57,785 nt of DNA from Clostridiales bacterium (GCA_015055625.1 SVHU01000012.1:14975-72759), one strand, 5' to 3'. Counted from the stretch's first letter, positions 26,356-35,176 are shown. Numbers and translations are program-made. Notes: a model not told the origin generated them from the letters alone.

Positions 26356-28317
26356 TTAAAAGATTATTTCAAAGGCTTTGTTGGGCTGTAAAATATAACT
26401 TTTATTATCCCATACAAGTGTTCCACCTGGTTTGCTTGCCACTACGCGCAACTTCTCTTTATCTAAGCTAATAACTACCGTTCCACCGTTTATAGGTATT
26501 GCTCCACTTATTTCTTTAAGCCCACCAAGATTGGGTTTTACGATAAACGTTTCGTATCCTACGCTAGTTGCATAAACGCCTAAATAATATCTACCAAACA
26601 GATAAATTGGACCAGCTCCCCACGCGTGGCATAGCGATTTTTCATATTTTCCACCATACATTTCATAATGATCTATACCACACTTTTTAGGATCGTATTC
26701 TTCCCAAATAGTGCTAGCGCCTAAATTTATCATTCCACCCCAATACGACGTAATCTTATCTTCTACTGCCTTAAAATCACCAAGTTTTGCTAATACGTCT
26801 AATTCATAACCCTCAAAGTAAGGAGTAGTTATTTTTGTTATATTATCGTTTTTCAAAACGTTCTTCAGTATTTTTTGCGTTTGCTCCTTTGTTGCAATAT
26901 CATACATAATAGCAAAAATATTAGCGTGTCTTGTTACGTTCGCGTTACCGGATTTATAACAATCAATAAAAGCCCCTTTCTCTTCATTCCAATAGTACGC
27001 ATTAACTTGCCGTATTAAAAATTCATACTTTTTTTCTAGCAGATTTTTATCCCCATTATCTAAAACTTCAGCCATCAACGACATTACTTGATACGCCCTA
27101 ATAAGAAGCATTTGCTCAGCGCATACAGCTCCCACCTTTTCGATGTCCGACCAATCTATAAACGTCCAATCTTTTTCATCTCCTTCTATAAACCCTTCTT
27201 TATTAAGTTTTGTTTCGCAAAACTCAAGAAGTTTTTTCGCCATAGGATAAACTCGCTTCAAAAACTCTTTATCGCCATACGTCATATAATGCTCGTAAAG
27301 CGAAATAAACCATAATAAGCTATAATCAATAATGGTATTTATATGTTGCTCGATAGGTTCTCTACCTAATAATCCTAATAACGTTCTTTGTTCAATTTCT
27401 TTGTCTGCAAAAAGATATCTATTTATGCGCGCGCTTTGATAGGCATCACCAGACCAAACCCACCTATCTCTTTTGATACCGTCAAGAAAAGCTTCTCTAC
27501 AATTAAGATGAAACGTATACGAAGCAACAGAATATATTTTATTAAACAGTTCATCGTTACACCTAAAGTTTCCCTTTTGCTCAAGTGGTAAGTATTCATA
27601 ATCTGCCGAAATTTCGATATCATCCAATAAAGTCTTTAAATAAACGTACCTAAACGCTCTTTGTTTAAGACGATAAGTATTTTCTCCACATACCCTATCG
27701 GTAATATACGTATTCTCTACGTCAAGAGCTTCTTCTTTGCTTTCGCCGTAAAACACTCTTATTTCTTCATTCTTACACGCATTAGTTATATTGAGAAAAC
27801 CAAAATACTCCGTACCAAAGTCATACAAAATACCGTTATTTATTTTCTCTTTCGAGATAGGTAATACGTTTTTGTATTCGAACGGAAAATTTTCAGGATT
27901 ACGCTGTACACTATTAAAGAAAACGTTATATCCAACAGGCGAAAATTCTCCTGCAAAATGATTACTAATCCAAGTCCCATCACTCGGACAAACGTCGCTT
28001 TCCACAAAAATTGCAGGCAGTCCACTCGTTTTAGACACGAATATTTTAATCGTATGCTCGCCTTTGGACAACTCTATGCGTGTTTTTTCACCATAACGTT
28101 GGTTGTCAATATCAATATATCCACATCCGTTCATATAACAAATTAGATAACCTTTTTCGCAATAAAATTGCTTTATAAATTGTATTGACACGTAAGGTGC
28201 AGATATCTTCCATACCGGTGGTCTATGATATCCTTGTTCTTCTCTGCGAAGATGAAGACTCATTGTGTGAAAAATCTCATAATCACCATAGTTCCATATC
28301 CAATAACTTTTGCTCAT
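26356..28317 (-). CDS. Alpha-L-rhamnosidase-like protein (GH78)
   Basis: A 653-residue protein. The first 230 residues are beta-rich accessory domains (with ILYDFGTEYFGFLNI). An (alpha/alpha)6 barrel starts near NDELFNKIYSVASYT and holds the GH78 signature DGIKRDRWVWSGDAYQSAR (most members read DCPQRDERxGWxGDAQ), then TIWEEYDP with the likely general base Glu. A beta-sandwich ends the protein (GAIPINGGTVVI). It would release terminal rhamnose from an imported oligosaccharide. No signal peptide. It is divergent from an AraC regulator at 28584, the probable controller, and precedes the GH92 gene. Family clear; the substitution DCPQ to DGIK is a subfamily trait or a change of specificity. Confidence 0.87.
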   Translation of the reverse strand: MSKSYWIWNYGDYEIFHTMSLHLRREEQGYHRPPVWKISAPYVSIQFIKQFYCEKGYLICYMNGCGYIDIDNQRYGEKTRIELSKGEHTIKIFVSKTSGLPAIFVESDVCPSDGTWISNHFAGEFSPVGYNVFFNSVQRNPENFPFEYKNVLPISKEKINNGILYDFGTEYFGFLNITNACKNEEIRVFYGESKEEALDVENTYITDRVCGENTYRLKQRAFRYVYLKTLLDDIEISADYEYLPLEQKGNFRCNDELFNKIYSVASYTFHLNCREAFLDGIKRDRWVWSGDAYQSARINRYLFADKEIEQRTLLGLLGREPIEQHINTIIDYSLLWFISLYEHYMTYGDKEFLKRVYPMAKKLLEFCETKLNKEGFIEGDEKDWTFIDWSDIEKVGAVCAEQMLLIRAYQVMSLMAEVLDNGDKNLLEKKYEFLIRQVNAYYWNEEKGAFIDCYKSGNANVTRHANIFAIMYDIATKEQTQKILKNVLKNDNITKITTPYFEGYELDVLAKLGDFKAVEDKITSYWGGMINLGASTIWEEYDPKKCGIDHYEMYGGKYEKSLCHAWGAGPIYLFGRYYLGVYATSVGYETFIVKPNLGGLKEISGAIPINGGTVVISLDKEKLRVVASKPGGTLVWDNKSYILQPNKAFEIIF

Positions 28318-28343
28318 ACTCTACTCCTTTACTTCTACTAATA

Positions 28344-28372
28344 AATATATAATAAAATCTCTAACATATCAA
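28344..28372 (-). promoter_or_regulatory. Possible promoter of the GH78-GH92 genes
   Basis: On the minus strand: TTGATA (28367-28372), 17-bp spacer, TATATT (28344-28349). GGAGTAGAGT precedes the ATG. Confidence 0.5.
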
Positions 28373-28536
28373 AATCGCGTTTAATTCGCATTATCCACGC
28401 TATATAATTTGCACTGTGGTTTTCATAGTTTTTGTACAATATTGAATTGTATATTAATTTTACTATTATTTTATAATAAATTATAGTACCGTATTGGTAA
28501 AAAGTTGTTCTAAATTGACTAGATGCTAATTTACTC

Positions 28537-28565
28537 TTGATTTTTTACTGAATAAATAATATAAT
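28537..28565 (+). promoter_or_regulatory. Promoter of the AraC regulator at 28584
   Basis: TTGATT (28537-28542), 17-bp spacer, TATAAT (28560-28565), with AGGAG at 28573-28577. Confidence 0.65.
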
Positions 28566-28583
28566 AAAGAAAAGGAGTAATTT

Positions 28584-29453
28584 ATGTCGCATTATCATAT
28601 TTCTTCAAAGCCCATATACACAACTTTACCAATAAACGTTATCTTACACTCGTCTAAAAAACCTGGATTTGAAATTACGCCCATTACTTCTCACCTGCAC
28701 GAACAATTAGAAATCAATTTGATGATTAGTGGCGAAATGATTGTAAACGTAGAAAACCGTTCGTATCAACTTGGCCCAAACGACGCTGTTTTGTGCAATC
28801 CTTTTGCAGTTCACTCTGGAAAGTGGCTATCGTCAAGTGGAGAAAAAAGTTTTATTGGCTTTAGTATCGACCTTGGTAAAATGCTCAATTTCGAGCTATC
28901 CCCACTTGCTAAAAGTTGTAAAGAATTGTTTGAATACAAATGCAAATTCGACGAATTTTATCCTGCAAATACTAGCCGTATTCCCCATATTCTCCAAGAA
29001 CTTCTTGCCGTTTACCCGAAAAAAAACAACGCTAACGAATGTCGCGCGCTTTCACTAACGTACGAACTTTTGGAAGAATTATTCGCCAAACATTTTCATC
29101 CTGCTAACAACCATTCATCATCTTGCAAAAATATAAATTTTTTACGCGACCTTGCAATGTTTATTAACAATAACTACACTAAAGACATAACAACGTCTAC
29201 CGTCGCAAAAGCAATGTTTATGGAAACGTCGCAATTTTGTCACACTTTCAAACGCAATTTCGGCGTATGTTTTTCCAATCATCTTTGTAAATTCCGTTGT
29301 ATTCGCGCTACTGAACTATATAAAAACAGTGATAAATCAATTTCAGAAATAGCTTCCGCTGTGGGTTTTTCGGACTATTGTTACTTTTCTAAAAGCTTCA
29401 AAAAACACATTGGAATATCCCCTGCAAAATATTTTGGAAAATGGAAAAATTAG
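28584..29453 (+). CDS. AraC-family transcriptional regulator
   Basis: A 289-residue regulator with an N-terminal cupin domain (SHLHEQLEINLMISGE, then YQLGPNDAVLCNPFAVHSG) and two C-terminal helix-turn-helix motifs (about 190-289, with TSTVAKAMFMETSQFCHTFK and ISEIASAVGFSDYCYFSKSF). The conserved ISPAKY ending is present. It is divergent from the GH78-GH92 genes across a 266-bp gap and most likely activates them in response to a sugar such as rhamnose or a mannoside. A strong terminator follows. Assignment certain, ligand unknown. Confidence 0.92.
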   Translation: MSHYHISSKPIYTTLPINVILHSSKKPGFEITPITSHLHEQLEINLMISGEMIVNVENRSYQLGPNDAVLCNPFAVHSGKWLSSSGEKSFIGFSIDLGKMLNFELSPLAKSCKELFEYKCKFDEFYPANTSRIPHILQELLAVYPKKNNANECRALSLTYELLEELFAKHFHPANNHSSSCKNINFLRDLAMFINNNYTKDITTSTVAKAMFMETSQFCHTFKRNFGVCFSNHLCKFRCIRATELYKNSDKSISEIASAVGFSDYCYFSKSFKKHIGISPAKYFGKWKN

Positions 29454-29458
29454 TAAAT

Positions 29459-29499
29459 AATAAATGAAGTATAGAGATATACTTCATTTATTGCTTTTT
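29459..29499 (+). terminator. Terminator of the AraC regulator
   Basis: A perfect 14-bp stem, AATAAATGAAGTAT (29459-29472) with ATACTTCATTTATT (29479-29492), then GCTTTTT. Confidence 0.88.
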
Positions 29500-29553
29500 A
29501 TAAAATTTTCTACCACTAATATCAATGGCTACGCTTAAAATTACCTATATATT

Positions 29554-31038
29554 CTATATATTTACCCTACCTACAAGCGAACCTTCATACTCTTTCAAAA
29601 AATCCTCGGCATTTTTTATAAACGTTGCATACACCTCGTCGCCCTTAAATGCAAATCTTGCGTTCATATTGCCAAAATATCTATCTATTATTTGAACGTA
29701 TATAAGTATTTCGTTATCTTTAAGCCAAGCAAAAGATACCGCGTCATCATATGTAAAACCGTCGGTCGTAACTGTTCCGCCGTGCTCGTTAGAATAGCCG
29801 AATTGAGGAAACTTGCCGAACACGTTATAATTTACCCCAAACGGTATGACCTTATCCCCTTGCGCGTTGGTATAGCGAAACTCTCCGCTTTTTGCATCGT
29901 TAAACACAAACGAAAACTTGGTTATACCCATTTTATTTTCGTTACACACGTATTCCTTACCGTTAAGCTCATGTCGAAACGGCGAATCCTCATTTCCTTT
30001 TACACTAAATAGATTTAGCGACGCAATCATCTTGTTAAGCTCGTTTTGTGCCGTTTTATTCTCTCTTATCGGCTCGGCTTTTATTTTATCAACAAACTCA
30101 TCCGCTAAAATTTGAAATATCATATGGCGAATAATTGGCGTTCCCTGATTATCCGCTGTGCAACTAAAAAGCAAATCCTTGTCGGGATAACAAATGGTAA
30201 GCTGATCTCCCATACCGTTAAAAGCAAAACCGTTACCGCACACTCTCCAAATCTGATATCCATACCCTTGATGATACGAAGAATAATGCGGAGCGTACTC
30301 ATTGTTTACAATCTTAGACGTAGCTTCTTTGACGTACTGCTCGCTGATAAGACTCTCTCCGTTCCACACTCCGTTATTCATCAAAAGCCGTCCGAAAGCT
30401 GCAATATCCCGCAACGTACAAATCATTGCCGAGTCACCCCAGGAATCCTCGTTACGTGTTTTCAGCACCGTAGCATTTCCAAATACTCCCATCTTATCAA
30501 AAAGCTTTTCTTTCATATACGCAAGCAAGCTCTTACCCGAAAGCTTTTCTACAAGCGAACACAACACCTGAGAGCCCGTACTGTCATACTCCCAAATAGT
30601 ACCACTCGGATGCAAAGGTCTGTTACCGTTAAAATACGCGTGTGTTCTGTCCTTATCCTCTATAAAAAACCAATATGGCGACGAATCACCCGCGGTGGAC
30701 ATTGTAAGCATATCTTTTATGGTAAGCTCTTTGTGATAATGCAAAACTTCTCCATCCACCTTTTCGGGAAAATAGTCGATAATTTTATCGTTTATCGAAA
30801 GTTTTCCTTCGTCTTGTAAAAGCCCTATTGCAATACCCACAAAACTCTTAGTTTGAGAATACATCCTATGGCAAAAATCCTTATTAAACGGTTTCCAATA
30901 AGCCTCGGTAAAAATCTTATCACCTTTCATAAACAAAATTCCGTGCATACTAGCGCCACGTTTTTCTAACTTTTTAATAAAATCTATTATCGATCTTGTT
31001 GAAATTCCCGCACTTTCCGGTGTTATTTTTTCAAACAT
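29554..31038 (-). CDS. Serine hydrolase of the class C beta-lactamase fold
   Basis: A 494-residue protein. The beta-lactamase-fold domain covers about 1-330: Ser61-x-x-Lys64 (SQTK), Tyr151-Asp-Ser153 (YDS) in the second motif, and a GYGYQIW-type segment before the third motif. The remaining 150 residues form a beta-rich C-terminal domain. Such CubicO/EstB-like proteins act as esterases, D-amino acid peptidases or transesterases rather than as drug-inactivating enzymes. No signal peptide, so cytoplasmic. In this glycan locus a deacylating esterase is plausible. The start is an ATG with AGGAGGG upstream. Fold certain, substrate unknown. Confidence 0.87.
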   Translation of the reverse strand: MFEKITPESAGISTRSIIDFIKKLEKRGASMHGILFMKGDKIFTEAYWKPFNKDFCHRMYSQTKSFVGIAIGLLQDEGKLSINDKIIDYFPEKVDGEVLHYHKELTIKDMLTMSTAGDSSPYWFFIEDKDRTHAYFNGNRPLHPSGTIWEYDSTGSQVLCSLVEKLSGKSLLAYMKEKLFDKMGVFGNATVLKTRNEDSWGDSAMICTLRDIAAFGRLLMNNGVWNGESLISEQYVKEATSKIVNNEYAPHYSSYHQGYGYQIWRVCGNGFAFNGMGDQLTICYPDKDLLFSCTADNQGTPIIRHMIFQILADEFVDKIKAEPIRENKTAQNELNKMIASLNLFSVKGNEDSPFRHELNGKEYVCNENKMGITKFSFVFNDAKSGEFRYTNAQGDKVIPFGVNYNVFGKFPQFGYSNEHGGTVTTDGFTYDDAVSFAWLKDNEILIYVQIIDRYFGNMNARFAFKGDEVYATFIKNAEDFLKEYEGSLVGRVNI

Positions 31039-31074
31039 TATATACCCTCCTCTTACTCTACGAACTTCAAATTT

Positions 31075-31103
31075 ATTCTATCATAATACATATTAAAAAA
31101 CAA
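31075..31103 (-). promoter_or_regulatory. Possible promoter of the serine hydrolase gene
   Basis: On the minus strand: TTGTTT (31098-31103), 17-bp spacer, TAGAAT (31075-31080). Moderate match. Confidence 0.45.
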
Positions 31104-31171
31104 TATTATAAACAACAAAATAAGGATAAATTACATATATATTTAAATTTATTAAGCTAATTATCTCAGAA

Positions 31172-32251
31172 TTATAATTTCTTTTTTAATGCCGACATAT
31201 AAACGTTCCAGTCCTCTCTGCTTTGATAATGTGTTCCTGCTCTTAGGTGGAATCCCACCTCGCCCTCAGTAAACACGTCGCCACAAACAGGCAATCTGTC
31301 AGGGCAAATCAATCCGTCCTTACCGTACATTTTCCAAACCTTAGAAGCCTCTACGCAACTTAAGAACTGACTGTCGTTATCAGCCCAAACGTCTTCTAAC
31401 GCTCCGCCCACGTACACAAGACGGGGCGCAACAAGAGCTACAAGACAGTGCTGGTCAAAGGGAAGCGATTGTTCGTTGTCAGCGTACTTGTGATAGTTTG
31501 TACAAAACCAATACGGAAACGTTTTGCAGATATCCGCAACCTTCTCGCCCTTTTCACAGCAACCCCTGCTTAAAGCAACGCCCGAACAACCCGAATTGTT
31601 GGGACAAGTAAAAGCAAAACGCTCGTCAAACGCGGCGGTAAGAAGCGCGGTTTTCCCAAGGCGCGAATGTCCCGAAATTCCTATGCGGGTTTTATCAACC
31701 TGCTCTAAAGTTTGCAAGTAATCCATCATTCTTGACGCCATATACGACCAGTATACTATTTTTCCGCAGTCACATTCCTTACGTTCGCCCTCTTGAAAAA
31801 GACCTGCAAGTCCATTAGTAAAATCGCCGTTATCCGTACTTATATCGTTATGACATACCGAAAAAATTCCAAAGCCGTTGTCAATAATCTCTTCGACGGG
31901 CAATAACCTGTCGGGGATATCGGGACGGAAATTAACGTAGATAAAAAACGGAATATTTTTCTTGTTTTTGGGATATATGAGATTGGTGGGAACGGTATGA
32001 GTTTTGCCATCCACATTAAAAGTAAAATACACCTCTTCCCACGTTGCCTTGCCCGCAAAGTCTACTCTATTAATCTTTGTACAAATCTCGGGTTTTACAA
32101 TGGGTGGATAAAAGCCGTAGCCCTCCTTTTGGATAATATTTCTCCAATACTCTTTGCCTATCTTTTCCCACTCTTCTTTTGTTTTTATTTGCTTTCCATC
32201 AATATAAAACAAATCGGGTAAATTGCGTTTTTTAAGTTCGTTTTCTATCAT
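31172..32251 (-). CDS. CE15-like alpha/beta hydrolase (glucuronoyl esterase family)
   Basis: A 359-residue alpha/beta hydrolase. The nucleophile elbow GISGHSRLGKTALLTAAFDE (Ser196) is the typical CE15 motif, and it is followed by NNSGCSGVALSRG, FDQHCLVALVAPRLVYVGG with EDVWADND, and a late HLRAGTHY with the probable catalytic His. CE15 enzymes cleave ester bonds of glucuronic acid, for example between xylan and lignin. Bacterial members are usually secreted; this one has no signal peptide, so it may act on oligosaccharides inside the cell. Start is the ATG at 32251 after GGAGGAAATT. It lies 77 bp behind the acetyltransferase-like gene. Confidence 0.82.
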   Translation of the reverse strand: MIENELKKRNLPDLFYIDGKQIKTKEEWEKIGKEYWRNIIQKEGYGFYPPIVKPEICTKINRVDFAGKATWEEVYFTFNVDGKTHTVPTNLIYPKNKKNIPFFIYVNFRPDIPDRLLPVEEIIDNGFGIFSVCHNDISTDNGDFTNGLAGLFQEGERKECDCGKIVYWSYMASRMMDYLQTLEQVDKTRIGISGHSRLGKTALLTAAFDERFAFTCPNNSGCSGVALSRGCCEKGEKVADICKTFPYWFCTNYHKYADNEQSLPFDQHCLVALVAPRLVYVGGALEDVWADNDSQFLSCVEASKVWKMYGKDGLICPDRLPVCGDVFTEGEVGFHLRAGTHYQSREDWNVYMSALKKKL

Positions 32252-32328
32252 AATTTCCTCCTCTATTACGAATATTGCGTACAAAAATCTCAAATACGTT
32301 AGCCACTTTTTAGCACAATTCGCACGTT

Positions 32329-33144
32329 TTAACGATAAAGCATGGGCGGAATGGACTTTTCGTCTAAAAGCGGATCTACGCCATTTCCTCTTTTATAAAT
32401 AAGTTCCATAACGTCTTTCATAATCCTGGCGTCGCACGCTTGAGTGGGCGCATTTCCCACAAAGCCGTCCACTATCGCGCCGTGATATCTAAAAGCCGTT
32501 TCATACTTTACAAAACGCAAAGACACGTCGGAAGTAAAATCGGTTCTATGTGGACGGATTTTACTCTTTACAACCTGACCGTCCTCCGTCTTTACCGTAA
32601 CGTTTTCCGCCTCTTTTGCAAGCCTGTTGCTCATTCCTATAAGCTCTTCCACGCAGTGCAGATACGTATTTCTATTGTGCGCTACGCCCACCAGAAGAAT
32701 ATATCCACCGTCGCGATAAATCTTTCCGTAACAGCTGTTTGGATGTGTACCCGAGTCTATATCAAGCTCGTCTTTAATAAACTCACAAGCCCTATCCCTA
32801 TCGCCAAACACAACCATAGAATGTGAAGGATTTTTAGAGCGGATACCGCGCTTGTCCAGCACGGCAACAGACGAGAACGCGCCAAGCGAAGTATTTGGAT
32901 CGCTTACGTCCAAGGTTATTTCTTTGTTAAAGTTCATCCAGGTATGAGTGGGTATACACAAAAGCCCGCCTTTTTCGGTGAAATACTCTATCATTACATC
33001 CAAAAGCCCTTGCGCTTCACCCTCTACTTTCCCTACAAGGCGCAACGAAGAGTGAACTAAAACAACCTTGTCTTGTGGTAATTTCATACTCTTTAGTTGC
33101 TCTTTTATTTCCGCTTTTGTATAAACTTTATTCAAATCCCTCAT
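32329..33144 (-). CDS. AAC(3)-fold N-acetyltransferase family protein
   Basis: A 271-residue member of the aminoglycoside 3-N-acetyltransferase fold (Antibiotic_NAT, YokD-like). Recognisable parts are VVLVHSSLRLVGKVEGEAQG, GGLLCIPTHTW, SKNPSHSMVVFG and LLVGVAHNRNTYLHCVEE. Family members use acetyl-CoA to acetylate an amino group. Many chromosomal ones do not act on drugs, and the setting among glycan enzymes suggests an amino sugar or a small amine as acceptor. It is probably co-transcribed with the CE15-like esterase. A promoter and an inverted repeat lie upstream. I do not read it as a resistance gene. Confidence 0.82.
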   Translation of the reverse strand: MRDLNKVYTKAEIKEQLKSMKLPQDKVVLVHSSLRLVGKVEGEAQGLLDVMIEYFTEKGGLLCIPTHTWMNFNKEITLDVSDPNTSLGAFSSVAVLDKRGIRSKNPSHSMVVFGDRDRACEFIKDELDIDSGTHPNSCYGKIYRDGGYILLVGVAHNRNTYLHCVEELIGMSNRLAKEAENVTVKTEDGQVVKSKIRPHRTDFTSDVSLRFVKYETAFRYHGAIVDGFVGNAPTQACDARIMKDVMELIYKRGNGVDPLLDEKSIPPMLYR

Positions 33145-33156
33145 ATTTACCTCTAT

Positions 33157-33206
33157 TAAATCTAGCTACCTACTAGATTATATCACACCTAAACAACCAA
33201 AATCAA
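33157..33206 (-). promoter_or_regulatory. Promoter and inverted repeat of the acetyltransferase-esterase genes
   Basis: On the minus strand: TTGATT (33201-33206), 18-bp spacer, TATAAT (33177-33182). The inverted repeat AATCTAG and CTAGATT (33158-33179) overlaps the -10 box and the start region, so it is a possible operator. Confidence 0.55.
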
Positions 33207-33300
33207 TACTTTTTACAAATTATATAAAATTCTCTGCTCACTCTGCGCAAAATCTCATACTTTGTAGCAAAAAATGCAATACGTATGCAATAAAACAATA

Positions 33301-33347
33301 CAAAAACCGCAATCTTCACGTCAAGCAAAAATTGCGGTTGTTTTTTT
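33301..33347. terminator. Terminator at the end of the nine-gene operon
   Basis: AACCGCAAT (33305-33313) pairs with ATTGCGGTT (33331-33339). T runs follow on both strands (T5 on the minus strand). It begins directly after the stop of the AAA ATPase gene and closes the operon. Confidence 0.85.
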
Positions 33348-33348
33348 A

Positions 33349-34494
33349 TTATCCTCTTCTTTCGTCCCTAAATTGGAAATACGGTACGAGATCTTCTGGC
33401 TTTACACTCTTTTGGAATGACTCCATAACCTTATTAAAGTGTCTTATTCCAATGTTTACTATACTTGTATTTTTAACGTTACCGCCGTTTGCTTGAGTAT
33501 TGGACTGAAACTCTTCCATAGCCAAGTATGCGCACTGTTCGATAATTCCGCTTATATCCGCGCAAGTATATGTATCGTCCAAAACTTTTACCATCTCGTC
33601 TTTTAGCTCCGAATCATAAGGAAGCTTTGCAAGTCCTAAGTCGATAACCTTTTTTCTGGCTTCAAGCTCGGGCATACCGATATAAAACTGCATTGAAAAA
33701 CGCTTATATCTAAGATACGCTTCGTCCATCAGCCAAGGACGGTTAGTAGCGCCCAAAATTACGCGCTTGTCACCCTCAGGATTATCGGTAGCGCCGTTCA
33801 TTTCTTGCAAAAGCTGATTAGCAACGCCAATAGCAGCCCTATTAGAGTCGCCCGTTCTTCTTGCAAAAATACTCTCGCACTCGTCCACCAAAAGCACAAC
33901 TCCGTCCTTACAAGCTCTAAGCTCGGTAAATATATCCCTTACGTTCTTTTCCGACTCGCCAATATACGAACCGAAAATCATAGAGGGCGTAATTACGAAA
34001 AACCTTACTCCAAGCTCGTGAGCAATCGCCTTTGCAATAAGCGTTTTACCTGTACCGGGAGGGCCGTACAAAAGCATACCCACGTTTGTGCTTATGTTAT
34101 AAGTTTTCGCAACAGCAGGATTTTTTAGCGCGAATAAATAGTTTCTTACCGTTTGCTTAACGTCTTCAAGTCCTGCAATTTCCTCAAACTTAGTATTGGG
34201 AACACCACTTATAGACGAGCCTTGTTTTTCCAAACGCTTTATCCACAAGTTCATTTGGTCAACGGTCTTTTTTAAGCTTTCCGCATACTTTTCGTTATCG
34301 ACCGAGCAAAGATCCTCATAAATATGCTTAAGCTCTAAAACAACGCTGAGCGCGTCTTGCGCAACAGTACGGATCTCAATGCGCAAATCGTCGTCATCTC
34401 TCGATTTTTCCTGTTTTTGCAACATTATACTGTACTGCTGACTTATCACAGCGTGTTTTTGTATTAACGCCTGTATTTTGTCGGAATAACTCAT
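33349..34494 (-). CDS. Vps4-type AAA+ ATPase with MIT-like N-terminal helices
   Basis: A 381-residue ATPase of the meiotic AAA clade. Residues 1-90 are helical and end in YAESLKKTVDQMNLWIKRLE, which resembles the third helix of MIT domains. The AAA module starts at FEEIAGLEDVK, with Walker A GPPGTGKT (144-151), pore loop SYIGESE (176-182), Walker B LLVDE (201-205) and sensor Asn251 in ATNRPW. NRPWLMDEAYLR, KRFSMQFYIGMPELEAR and the tail SVKPEDLVPYFQFRDERRG parallel the Vps4 pattern (NIPWxLDxAxRRRFxxRIYIPLP and a C-terminal TKPSVxxEDLxKYxxF helix). Vps4 disassembles ESCRT-III filaments. It is the last gene of the operon, 13 bp after the ESCRT-III-like gene. Catalytic residues appear intact. 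The ATPase clade is well supported; the MIT call is weaker. Confidence 0.88.
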   Translation of the reverse strand: MSYSDKIQALIQKHAVISQQYSIMLQKQEKSRDDDDLRIEIRTVAQDALSVVLELKHIYEDLCSVDNEKYAESLKKTVDQMNLWIKRLEKQGSSISGVPNTKFEEIAGLEDVKQTVRNYLFALKNPAVAKTYNISTNVGMLLYGPPGTGKTLIAKAIAHELGVRFFVITPSMIFGSYIGESEKNVRDIFTELRACKDGVVLLVDECESIFARRTGDSNRAAIGVANQLLQEMNGATDNPEGDKRVILGATNRPWLMDEAYLRYKRFSMQFYIGMPELEARKKVIDLGLAKLPYDSELKDEMVKVLDDTYTCADISGIIEQCAYLAMEEFQSNTQANGGNVKNTSIVNIGIRHFNKVMESFQKSVKPEDLVPYFQFRDERRG

Positions 34495-34507
34495 ATAAAT
34501 CTCCTAA

Positions 34508-35176
34508 CTAGAAAACCAATCCCGAGCCAAAATCATCCGCAGGCGCAGTAGAAGCAGGCTTAGACGCGTCGGGTTTTACGTCCGCATTATTAACTTCGAG
34601 CATAGCCGTATACTCCGCGCGTTCTTTACTGAGAAGTTCTTCTTGCTCTTTGAGAATTTCCTCGTCAGTTTTGGGCTTTACGCGACGAAGCTTGTTGAAA
34701 AATCTGACAAACACGTTGGGTTTATCGTCAAGTACGGTATCAATAAGCTCAAACACTTCGTCCATAGTTCTTTCGTACTGCTTAAGCTTCTTTTTGAACT
34801 TTCTGAGGTTGGACTTCATAGATCTGAACAAGCCCATATTGTTTATACCAACAAGGTTCTTGAACAACTGACAAGTACCTTGCAACATATTCAACAAGTC
34901 CTGAATAGATTCGATTCTTTCTAAGTTCTCAGTAAAAGCATCCGAAAGTTTGCACATTTTGCGGAAAAAGTTCCACATTTTAAGCGAACGCATTGCTTCT
35001 TTTGCAAGACCTTTTTCTCTAGCTTGCGTATACTTTTCCCACTCTTTATCCATTTGCTGATGAGCGCGAGTTTTAGCAGAATAAATTTCCTTCATCAACC
35101 TCTTGGTTTCTCTTTCCTGAAGTTTTTGATTTTCCGCTTCTTCTATCTTACTCTTTTGTTTTTGCTCTTTTGCCAT
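34508..35176 (-). CDS. ESCRT-III (Snf7/CHMP)-like helical protein
   Basis: A 222-residue, almost wholly helical protein. Helix 1 covers about 8-55 and is highly charged. A turn at REKGLAKEAMRSL (about 53-65) matches the alpha1-alpha2 hairpin tip of CHMP proteins (K-K-G-D-K-E-A-A). Helix 2 runs to about 108. NNMGLFRSMKSNLRKFKKKL and MDEVFELIDTVLDD recall the CHMP alpha3-alpha4 region. The first half is basic and the tail acidic with a Pro/Ala linker (SKPASTAPADDFG) ending in GLVF, as in ESCRT-III subunits whose C-terminal motif binds the Vps4 MIT domain. It lies next to the Vps4-like gene. The similarity is by pattern and length, not by alignment score; a plain coiled-coil protein or a PspA relative is the alternative. 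Confidence 0.55.
   Translation of the reverse strand: MAKEQKQKSKIEEAENQKLQERETKRLMKEIYSAKTRAHQQMDKEWEKYTQAREKGLAKEAMRSLKMWNFFRKMCKLSDAFTENLERIESIQDLLNMLQGTCQLFKNLVGINNMGLFRSMKSNLRKFKKKLKQYERTMDEVFELIDTVLDDKPNVFVRFFNKLRRVKPKTDEEILKEQEELLSKERAEYTAMLEVNNADVKPDASKPASTAPADDFGSGLVF

Noticed and set aside
30112-30819. 235-codon plus-strand frame
   Set aside because: It overlaps the serine hydrolase gene on the other strand, which has SxxK and YxS motifs. It looks like an antisense shadow.
29554-31038. Beta-lactamase
   Set aside because: No signal peptide and an extra C-terminal domain; the SxxK and YxS motifs fit the wider esterase/peptidase group.
32329-33144. Aminoglycoside resistance gene
   Set aside because: Only the fold is shared; the context is glycan metabolism and many chromosomal members do not modify drugs.
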